In this document: in pieces, positions 36,301 to 48,300 of the stretch
Numbering within the stretch: the first letter of the stretch is position 1
How the letters are laid out: each line of letters starts with the position of its first letter
Assembly: GCA_024349245.1 (NCBI GenBank)
Contig: JALDNG010000048.1
Span: 1,505,001 to 1,569,000 of the forward strand
Reading direction: 5' to 3'
Length of the DNA: 64,000 bases
Source: Neodontobutis hainanensis
Taxonomy: Eukaryota; Chordata; Actinopteri; Gobiiformes; Odontobutidae
Program-made: the position numbers and the translations under genes
Notes under the pieces: generated by a model
Database searches by the model: none
The model's input: the letters and a program-made list of their open reading frames with translations, nothing else
What the model was told of the DNA's origin: nothing

Positions 36301-39300
36301 CTTAGGCTCAGAGATTATGGAGAACTCTTCTTAATTTGTTAACAAGCTAATGTTTTATGCACACGTCTATGCTAACACTCACTCTGACAGAGACAGACAA
36401 AAAGCAAGACTGTTATCAGGATGACCCTTCAATTGAAAGCTCTTTTTGAACTTTCAAATCCTCTCTAAGGGCCTCACACGAGGTTAAAGGTCAACAGGAT
36501 GAGTCACTGAGGGTCACGCTACTAGTCAAGTAGACACAGAAGGATGGATTGATTAGACAAAGGCAGGGACTATTGACATGAGCGTTCAGGATTGAGTTCA
36601 AAAAGTACGACGGAGTCTGTTAAGAGCTCGTGTTCGGGTGTCCCCATGGCAACCAAAGCAATACGATATGTCCCCATCCACACAATATGTCCCCATGCAG
36701 TCATGAGTGAACAGCTTTTCTATGAGCAATGTGGCCTGAGAAATTCTCTAAAACAATTTTCCCATTTGGTGAGTTCATTTTGCAGAGTTCACTGTAAAAC
36801 AAGGCCGTACGGTGCTCCTGGCTTGTGTCGCCTGGTTGCTGAAATGTTCAGCAGCCAAGCGGATAAGTGGCGCTTTCTTCTCAGCTGACTTTGTTTGCTG
36901 TTGTAGCATAGTTGCCACAGGAACCAGAATATGGTCTATGTCTGATTATGAGGCTGAAATTAGGAGCTATCTGTTTGGAGGAGATATGTGCTTTGGCAGA
37001 AAGGCTTTCCGGTTTTGTCACCCTCATTTAGAGCTGGGTCTAAAAGGTGATGACGTGTGACATTAACCTGGTGGTCATGCTTGAATAGAATGTCGACTGA
37101 GTAACTAAAGTTTCTGTCCATACAGCGGTGAGAATGCACTACTTAAGGAAACCAAATCTTTTTTCCCATGTTCTGTCCTGACTTTGTTGTTTAAATGAAT
37201 TCTATGTGTGGGTTGCTACTCGTTAATGTGTTGAATAATTTGGACATGTGTTTGTGTGAGAACGGCTCTTCGTAGATGCATCTGCTTTTGGTTACAGAAG
37301 CCCTGAATTATTTCCCCACTGCAGATGAATACCTGCTGCCTGCAGCCAGAACAAGGCATGGTTTAAATCAAATGGTTCTCAGCGAATAAGCACAACAGGA
37401 CTCCTTGAATAAAGGAAACACAAAACATAGTCCTGGTATATTGCAGTGTGTACTTGTGTGCAATACATCTTCTTCTGGGATTTTGACCTTTGACCTTGCT
37501 TACTGCTGCATTAATTGGCTGATATTTTAGCAGTACTTAAGTACATCCCATAAACCCAAGTTCCCAGAATATGACATAGTTATCTACTAATATGCTCTTT
37601 GAAATGTGTGCACCTGCAACTCCGACTCAGAGTCTTACACTGTTTATAGAGCACATTGCACCAGGCCTCGTCTATCCAAGTATGGCAGTCAGACAGAAAC
37701 CCGCTCCTCCACAATGATCACCTCATGGCAGCCTCTCAGTACCAGAGAAGGCCAGGAATGTCAGATCACCGAGGTTCAGTCTGACAAAATATGTAGTCCT
37801 TCAACTCATCCTTTAATTTTAAAAATTTTTGTCTGAGAATAGTCATAGCTGCAGTTCTGATTTGGTTATCCATAAAGACCACAAGTCAAGATTATGAAGT
37901 TGGACTGAAGTCACATTACACTAATACAGTATATATATAAAAATATATTTTAAAGGCAGTTCCATAAGCTACCTATTTATATTACTTACTGTATCAGTAC
38001 GTACTGAATGTACTATATGCACTGAACTAGACATACACTGCCTAATTTAAAAATGACAAGCATCGACTATCCAGTCAATATATATTCTTATTTGTGGTGG
38101 AGGAAAATCTGACAGCCAGGCTTTATGTTGAGGGGGTGCAGTTAGTTTAGGGTTGTGAAAATATGGTACAATAAATGGCAGATGGAAAGATAAAGCAGGT
38201 GGGACTTTGTGTACACACATAATTTTATTAATACAGAGGACCAAAAACATTTGAATATTTGGCACATATTTGCTAAAACTGAACAAGTATAGCCAATGAA
38301 CAGGACAATAAGTTGACTTTAATCAAATTATACCTTGTCGTAAAAAACATAAGATAATTTGGTGAGATGAAAACAATGCTATACAAACTCCCAAGTCTTT
38401 CTGTAATTTGTTGCATTGTTGGTTCTTTGAGTTGGATTGACATTATTAGAGACTGCCTTGTCACATTTTTGATAAAGGGATTATTCATTCATTTGTCTTC
38501 TACTGCTTATCCAAAAAAGCCATGTTATAAGACCTTATTCCTGGGCTGTGAGTGTACAGAAGTCATGTCCTAGTCTTGTTTGCATTGTCTCCTTACATTA
38601 GTGCAATATGCCATGTTACAATACAGTATATTAGTGTGTTTTTGTTTTGTGATTGTGGTTATACCTCTATAACCTCTTTGTCCCATTTAAAGAAGATTCG
38701 GCACAGTGCCTCCTCTAAACCATTGTCCGATAAGACTGCTGTGCTCTATATTTTACTGCCCTTGCACTAAATGTGAGCCTTCTTATATTTGTAAAACTAT
38801 CCTAATTGTCCCCATATGGAAACCATGCTTTGTGATTTGCAGCCAAGAGCATGTTTTTTACGAGCTGACACACACAGGTTAAGCATTTGAAACAACTGCT
38901 CTGCCACTGTGTTAAATTTACTGTAACCACTCAGGGTCCTGATGACTATAATGAGCAGGCTTTTATCAAAGGCCCCGTTTACCACATGTGTTTGAATTGA
39001 TACGAACTGTATAAAGACACGGAAGCATGTAAAACTAGTGGGTGTTATTTTAACAAAGCTCTCGAAATCTTCAAAAGCCACATATTTCTGTAAAAGTTCA
39101 GGGATATGTTCAATTGACCAAGTACGTTTTGGAAATGGGTTTGAATCATATTAAGTACAATTAGATCAATCAAGCATTCTGTCAAACATAATAGCAACAA
39201 TGGTAATTAGACCCAAACGTGCATTAACCAAAGACATACTTTATACTGAATGGCACTGAGAAAAAGCATCATGTGACTTTTGAGTATGGTTGCATGCAAG

Positions 39301-42300
39301 TACACGTGTTGTGGAAAGTACATGCATATGCTAAAAAAGTCTGTAAACCAAAAGCCTGGAGCATTATCATCTGACTTCCTCTTCAGTAAGGTTCATATCA
39401 GTATGGAAGGAAGGATCCTGCGCCAACTCACTCACATTGATAAAAAGTCCTTCCACAAAATCCTTTCATTATTAAAGCACAGTTATATCCACATACTTCC
39501 ATTACAGAAGGAATAATGGAATAAAGAAGATGTTAACTCTGTGCGGACCCTTCCGAGGCTGGTGACAGACAGCAGTGGGAGGTTATGGCAGGAATGTGCT
39601 GCATGTGACGTGCAAAAGAAAAGCCTGTAGACGACATTGGCCAGATGTGTGTGCGATCTTTAACTACTCTATACATGATTGCTTAGACAGTAAAGCAACC
39701 ACAGCTGTTGGTAGCTGTAGAGAAATGCAGTAATTGGAACATCTCTGCCCCCATCTGGTAACAACTATAACTGCAGCTTTACTGAGAAGGTTCATGTTTT
39801 CAAACTGGGTGCAGTACATAAGAAAGACATTTGTCCATTTTGGCAAAAATAACATAGACAGTGACTCATACTGACACCTGCATTGTAAAAAGATTGCATG
39901 AGCTCATATTATTGCAAATACCTTCCTTGCATTGTTGTTCATTGATGCTTAATGTTGCTTTTTTGTCTAGGCAAAGTTGAAACATTTTATTAGTTACATA
40001 CATTTGCTTGTTGGATTTTTAGCTTTTCCATGTCCATAGATGAGCAAAGACAGGACAGGTAAAACACCAGCACTTTACTGATTTTACATATATGAGAAAA
40101 CCACACAGTTTTCTGAGATTGATTTCATCTGCACACTGAATTCTAAGATAGCAACAGCTGAGAAATCTCATGTTTACTTTAGATAAATACTATATGAAAG
40201 TGTGTTAGCTTTAGTCATGAAGATATAACTCTTCATCAGAAACCAATTATGCAACAACTCTCCCACCCGCTTTGCATTAAGAGTGTTTATGTGAGCACTG
40301 GGCTCTCAGGACAGTCTCTCTCAGGAGGAGACCTATAATCCAGAGACTAAACATGACTCATCACTTCCCACTGGGTCCATCACTGCCTCCTGTGATGTCA
40401 GACATATCAAGTACATGCTGAATTTTTGAGCCGTTTTGGGACATCCATCATAAAACTTTATGTAAGTAGCAGCCCCTCTGAGACTATGTAGTCATCGTAG
40501 TTTTAAAGGTGTGCCTCTTTTACCTTTGTCTTAGTCCCAGGGCCTTATATTCCTCTTTTGTTGCCATTTATCTATATCCTAGACTTGTCAAAGCAAACAG
40601 TGGGACCTGCGTTTCCATGCCTGCATTGGTCTCTATAAACAATCACAAACACGCCGTCGAAGACCCATGATTATGATAAGGCACTGTTTTGTGCAGCATC
40701 CCGTAAAGTTAAACACTCTGCCAGCGCACAACTTGGTGACTTTTCACAGTTTGTAGTCACTGTAGTCTGCCATCCAGGCTCAGGTACGCCATAAAGGTTG
40801 GCCCATACTTGAGACTGGTTTGATAGTGTTTCCTCAGATCCCAGTGACTCACCAGACACTGTATATTCACTGTGGACTAGAGCTAACAGAGCCAGCTGCA
40901 GCGCCACAGGCCTGTGTCAGTCTGTTTGTTCTGTGGACCATCACACTGTTTAAGAACGGCAACATCAGGTTCATCTCATGGTTTCTTGCCATCTTTGGCT
41001 GCGGCAAGTCCCTGCTATGTAAATAATGTTTTATTCAGTGAGATTGCAGAAAGGTGGAGGTTTTTGGTCAGGGAAAGAATAGCGGTTTAAATCAGCATGC
41101 AGTTACATCTCAAAAATGATAGGATGTGCTGTGATTGTTTTTAAGTGCCTTTTGTCTCCATTACACCAGAGACAATGTGCACACGAGCTTCATTCAGCTA
41201 AATAAACCACATTTAAGAGAGTCATTATAACATTCATTACAACATAATATTAAAAAGATTATGATATCGAGTTATTTACAATACGTTAGTGAGACATCTT
41301 AGAGCTGTGGTCCAAACTTAACTTTTCTTATCTCTAGATATTTTAAGACTTTTTAGTGATTCTGACGAAGAATTTAGTGTTCTGCAGATTTTTGCAACTG
41401 CTCTTTCTAAATGCAGCTGTAGTTTTTTTTTTATCAATTTCTTTTAAAAATATATATTTTTGTGAAATGGTGCAGCTTTATCTGTCCTTCATCTTGAATA
41501 GGACAGGTATCTCATGTCTGAAATGGCGCTGATTTCTTTTAGTAGTGAGATAACCACAGCCCCCATGCTCCTGTACTTCTGAATCTCTCTGATAAAGTCC
41601 TCTTAAGATTTGTGTTGCGAGAGCCCCGATGAGTCCGAGTCAGACAGTTGTCCTCAGTCATTAGCAGAAGCCTTTTAGTGCAGCTGTCAGCCCTGGTGAC
41701 GTCTCATGTTTGGGTTTATGATAATGCACTGAAAGAAAAAAAAATCAAAGACAGGAAACAGCACTTTGATGTACCAGATTAGTGTGCAGTGTTTGGAAAA
41801 GCAGCTCTGGGCTTTACAGGACACATCGTTTTCATCACACAAGATGAGACTTTGCGTAGCTTGTCACGCTTGACTACTCAGCTAAAGTTGTGTCTCTAAG
41901 AATGATGAGGCAGACAAGAAGCGACAGGTGAGTGACAGGGTACTTCCCCGTCGACAGCTGCCTATCTTGACTGAGAGTTTACTGCACTAGCGTGCCTTAA
42001 CTCCACTGGGTTACAAGTAATCTTACACCAGGAGCATTGCTACAGGATTGCAATAATCAAACACATATGCAACTCATTCTCAAAGTCAATATCCCCTTTG
42101 CTTACAATAAAAATCTCATATCAAGCAGGTGTTCCTTGCCTTTTTCTGTTGTAAAGTAGAAATAAATATATAAAAACAGAGGGAGCAGAAGTGTAACATG
42201 TGTAGGAGGCGTGGGAACTCGGAAAAAAGAATATAACTTTGTTGCAGCGGGCCGCACATAACAGAACAAGTGCGGCAGGCTGGGGTGGAGGCTTTAAGTG

Positions 42301-45300
42301 TTACCCATAGTTCTCACAGCTACATATTGATTCACTTATTAGGTATGCATGCATGTATAACCTAAAGGAAATGTAGAACTATGAATGATTTGTGCCTTGG
42401 AGGTCAATGCAGCAATGGCTCAAACTGTGGAATGAATGCACCCATATTTGTTGAAAAAAGGACAAGAGACAGAGTCTGAAGAATGGTTGTAGCTGTACGC
42501 TCTCTGCCTGAGCCCAAAGAGCATGTCCAAATCCTTGACAGGCTTTTGGCTCAACACGTTGCACGTGAGTCTAGGAACAGCTGGATGGTGGGATTAGGGG
42601 AAGAAAAAAAACAACAAGGAAGAGGAGCAGTGGAAGACAGAGCCTAAGCAGAGCGGTCCAGTTCCCAGGCTTTATTCTCTGGAGAGCTCACAGGAAAAGA
42701 GGTTTGAATGAGAGGAGCCAGCTGCACTGCTCTGAATGACTCTGCTTCAGCCAAAACTATTCAATGATTCAAAGTGTGGCTGTAAAGATAATTACAAGAG
42801 AACAGATTATGTTTTTTGTCATTAGCTTTGTTACTTCATCCAATCTAACATCGTCTGCACAACAGTCCCAGCATACACACCGACTTACACAAACATCAAA
42901 GTTTTTTTCACAAAGAGTTTTTGTTGATACACATACTTGCACAACACTGCCATTCTTAAAGGTCTGATAAATTACAAATAATATCTTTAGTTCCTATTTC
43001 CATATTATCGCTCATGTGTCTTATTAAGGTTATATTAAACTGGAAACACACTCTGCTCATGAGTGCATGTTATAATATGTGTTTGGCATAAAATAAATCT
43101 CAAGTTTTTGATTGTGATTTATATGTAGTCGCAATCTCTTCTCCCACCCAGTGCAGTGACCCACAGCCGATATATTATGCTGCAGATGACATTGGGACAC
43201 TGTGTTACTGGCTATATATCTGTTTTTTTGTTTAGTTTTTTTAATCGTCAGTGTTTTTTTTCTCTAGTAATGCATCAATAATTGTTATGTTTCTTTTTAC
43301 CTTAGGGTTGTGGGGCATCCTGTGGAAAATGTGACTGTAGTGGTGTGAAAGGAGCAAAGGTAAGAATTCTTTAAAATGAATTCAGAATTAAAATACTTTT
43401 TAGGTTACCTGAGGCCACACTGCTTACTATTGCCAACAAAGATATCTCAGGGGGACAGGCTTAGCTCAGTGGAGCAGGAATTGGGATGGGAAAAAAGGAT
43501 GAGTATGAATTAGAGCATGTCCGGACACACAGCTGGACTAAAGGCCTTATTTCCATCGGTTTATGATCAGCTTTGAATCATACATATACAGATTTACACA
43601 CAGCAATGTCACAGCAGCTTCTGCCTTTTGGTTAACAACAGATCTGAGACCAGTTGATCCACAAGCAGACAGCATGTTAAAGGGATTAATGTGAGTTTAC
43701 TGTTATCTCATGCAGCCCTCTGTTACCTTCTCTCAACAATCTGTACAGTAACATTTCAGTCATTTGACAATTTAGATATAATATCAGCCAGTCCGCTGTG
43801 GTTTCAAAGTACTGTGTTTTGAAAATGGTTCTCACCTGACTCTCTCCTGGGCTCTATATCTAGTCTTTTTAAGTATGCCATCATGGTAAAACTGTGGTTG
43901 TTTGTGACTAATAGATTTATAGGTTATGGTAAAAAGAATAGTTATTCATTCAAATCTAAAAGCTTCAACATGGCCCTCTGCGAACCAATGACCGTCACGT
44001 TTGTTGCTTGATTGTTACTCAATGCTTTCATCTAGTGGCGGGTGAAAGAAATTACATTTCACAACAATCATTTGACACTGCCCTAAAGGTAAATCAAAAC
44101 GTTTTATTATTCATTATTTACTTTCCAGACAGTGTCAACAGGTTTCAGTCATTTCACATAACTTCTTATGGTGTATGGTTTATGCCTCACTTAATGTATT
44201 TGTCATTTGATTTTTGTGTTGTCCAGGGTGAGCGGGGGTTTCCTGGCCTTCAGGGCAACATGGGGTTCCCAGGGATGCAAGGACCTGAGGGGCCACCAGG
44301 GTCAATGGGCCCCAAGGTAAAACCAGACATACATTGTCACACAAGTTATGTCGGGGGTCTACTAAGTACCCTTATTTATGTGCTGATAACTAACATAAAC
44401 ATCAAAAGCTAATACACTAGGTTACTATGACAACATAAAGGTTGCTGTATAATGTTGGTTAGTTTGACTTTTTTCAATTGTGGATGATAATGATTTGGTA
44501 ACTTGCTCCTCAGGGAGATACAGGTGAGCCAGGAGCCCCTGGACTTAAAGGAGTGCGAGTAAGTAGCAAATGATCTGAAAGGAATAAGGAAAAATGAACA
44601 TGCAAATGTTTTTTATTGCTGAGAAACCAAAGTGATCTGTTTGCACCTGTGTAGGGTCCACCTGGTCTGCCTGGTTTTCCAGGAAACCCTGGACTACCAG
44701 TAAGTTCTTAAATATGTCAGATCCAAAGCATACTTTTGATGTGATATATATTATTATAATAAATACTTTTACTGTTTAATGCAGGGCATCAATGGAAATG
44801 ACGGCCCACCTGGTTCACCAGGTATCCCAGGGTGCAATGGGACTAAAGTAAGTATCTGCTACGCCTTGGAATATCACAGAACGTAACTGTTAAGTCTCGG
44901 TGACTGTAATATTCTTGTTTTTTAGGGAGATAGAGGCAGGGACGGCAACCCTGGTTTCTCTGGACATCAAGGACCTCCGGTCAGAATCATTCTCCAGCAT
45001 TTTCTTACAAATCACAATTTAACAAATACAATTTTACTGGCAAAAATAAAATATATTTGTGAATTCTAAATAATCCACGTCATCATACTAACCACAAAAA
45101 ATTGCATGTCATTGGTGCATTAACATAGTATTTTAAGTTCTGGAAAATGAATCCTTGAATTGACTTTTGGTTTTAGGACTTCTGCCTTGTTGATGTGATA
45201 AAAAAAAACTATACTTGCATTGCTCTATTTTTAAATATTTATATATATATATATATTTCTTGCTCCTCAGGGTATCCCAGGAATACCAGGGATAAAGGTG

Positions 45301-48300
45301 AGCTAAATTTGAAAATAATAATGTCTAAATCAAACTGTGAGCACATTCAACAGTGTGTTGTCTCCTACAGGGTGATCCTGGTGGTGTGATTGGGATAGTT
45401 CCAATAAAAGGAGACATGGGATTTCCTGGCACACCTGGCCTTCCTGTATGTTTTTTGTTCTTAACACATCCATATTGAAAGATTACAAACACACTGTTGA
45501 AATGAAATTTGCACTCATTTGTATTTTAGGGACCAATTGGACCACCTGGACCTGCTGGAGCCCCTGGACTTCGTGGGTATCAAGGACCTAAAGTGAGCAA
45601 ATCTACAGTAATAGCCTGATCGGCAAAAAATATATGCAATATAAGAAGGTTTGACTTTCTTTACAATTTACTCAGGGTGATTCTGGACTACCCGGACCCC
45701 CGGGAGAGAAAGTAAGACAACACACAGAGCAAAAGCCCAAGTTTAAAATGAGTTTCTCAATTAGCTTTTGGACAACGGTATTTATTCTCTTTCTCACAGG
45801 GAGACAGGCTGGCCTTTATGGGTGGAAAAGGAGATAAAGTGAGTGTTTTTGCCGAGAATTAGCTATCTGAACTATAGTTGTCAAAGTACGTGAGGCTGCT
45901 CAACCCATAATAAATGAACTTTAATCCCCTTAAAGATATTTTCTATTTACATGTTGTTTTTGTTTGAATGAAACTATACCTTTTGTGTTTCTCTTCAGGG
46001 TGACCGTGGACTGCGTGGTCCACCTGGCCCGCCCGGACTTAACCCTGAACTGGGAACTACAACTACAGTTTATGTGCCTGGACCAAAGGTATTGATCCTT
46101 ACTGAAATATCTGCATGTGTGATCAGATGAATGTTTTATGTGAGTGTAACACTGTTCACTTTCTTCATAAGGGCATTAAAGGACCTCCCGGAGAGAAAGG
46201 AGAGAAAGTGAGTAGTTTGCCATGAGATGTTGTGAAATATGACAAATATTAACATATAGGCTAATTTAGTTGATTTGGGCAGTAGTTAATACAAGGTATC
46301 CTTTACAGGGATTCTGTGTGCCGTATCTTAGTGGTATCAAAGGTGAAGCTGGCCCACCTGGGCAGTCAGTAAGTATATGTGACTTCAGGTGGTCATTTAT
46401 CCGCATAATAAATATAAATGAAGTATCATCAAATCTACAGAGTTGAGAAAGTTTTTCTTGTTTTGTCTGATTCAAGGGTAAACCTGGAAAAGATGGAGCA
46501 GCTGGGACAAAGGTAACAAATCTTTATGTTTGAGCTTTGTCTAACTCCTCATGTGTTCACACATATGTTAACATATAAATACTCACTTTCAGGGAGAAAA
46601 GGGTTTTCCTGGAACTCAAGGATACATTGGTGCACCGGTAACTAATTGTATTTTAATATATGACATATGTAAATATCTCATTCAGAGTTTTGAGTGTGCT
46701 GGTATTGTGTTTTATTTCATGTTTCATCATAAATCAGGGGGAGAAAGGAGAAAGAGGACCCCCCGGTTTTGTAAGTGATCTAATGTTTAATAAATACCTA
46801 TTATACTTGTAAATTACTAGTCATGTTTGACCACCAGTCAAAAAACTAGATGTCGCCATTTCTATTCATTTCTGACCTAAATCAAAAGTGAGAAACTACT
46901 GAGGGTGTCATGACATGTATGAAGTACAACAGGAGAAATGCAGATACAATAAAGTTAAACACTTTGAGTATAATGTTAATGCAAGCAAATAAACATCAGT
47001 TGAATAACACTGGAGATTTTTAACATTGTGCATGGAACAGTTAGCACAGATTGACTGCAAGTGTGGTAACATAGGATAAAAGTCTGAGAAGAAGCTAATA
47101 TATGAGTGTGTCTATTAACATAGTTGTTATCATATACAGGGTAGAGGTGCTCCTGGACCTCCTGGCCCCCATGGTTATCCAGGATTGAAAGGAGAAAAAG
47201 GTGTGACCATTTTTTAATGCACATTATGAATATACACAAACGTAATGGCCTTTAAAAATCTCATTTAATAATTTCCCACAATCAGTTGTTTTTTTGTAAT
47301 AAATGTACTGTCTCTATTCTTAGGGTTTCCTGGTCCCCAGGGAGAGGTGGGCCCACCAGGTAAATCTTTTAATAAAATTAAAGTTACATGCATTTATGTT
47401 TACACCAAACTTTCTCTGTGCACTTATACTGTGCCCTCTGACCCCTAGGTCGTCTATTAGAAGGGCCTCGTGGACCGAGTGGTGAAAAGGGAGACATTGG
47501 TGAAAAAGGAGATAGAGGATTTGATGGAGAGTCTTTAATTGGACCCCCAGGAGAACCTGGACCTGCAGGACTGCCTGGACCACCAGGACTGATACGTGCG
47601 CTGCAAAGTTGATTATATGAGCAAGTTCAACTCCAACTGAAAGAGAAATGTCTAAAATGTCTACTTATACTTTGTTTGTGTTTCTGACATGGCCTCACAG
47701 TTAATGCAAGTCACTGTAACATAAAAATAGGGGCTCCTGGCCCACCTGGACCTCCAGGACTGCAGGGAGAGCTGGGGCAGAAAGGTTGACACTCCAAACA
47801 TATTGTGAATACATGCATAGAGATTATGTTGTTTGAGCTCTGTCACATAAAACCTTTCTCTTAGGTGACAAAGGAGACACATGTTCCCACTGTAATGGTT
47901 TAGTGGCCCCTGGTTTACCTGGCCCCATTGGCCCGAAAGGAGAACGAGGTGAGTAGATTTAACTCTAACACTCTAATCACTCTAATCACCTGCCAAATAC
48001 AGAGATATGCCCTGGTCATAGTTCACTTTGCATCTAAGTATCTTAATTAAGTCAACATCATTTTGTATAAGTGTAGTTATTTAAAGATGTCACAAAACAA
48101 ACAAAAAATGGGCTATTGGCAATTTCCAATGCTGCGTTATACTTTAGGACCCCCTGGGCCAGTAGGAAGTAAAGGTGACAAGGGTCAGCCAGGAGCACCT
48201 GGGACCCCTGGCAGAGAGGTGAGTTCAGAATCAGAATAAGAAGATGAAAAGACATGTAGAGTTTTGATGTCTGTTGTGTATTTTTGCACAGGGAGCTAAT

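Noticed and set aside
43451..43485. GGCTTAGCTCAGTGGAGCAGG as a tRNA or SINE head
   Set aside because: It resembles an A-box region, but no B box, acceptor stem or tail follows.
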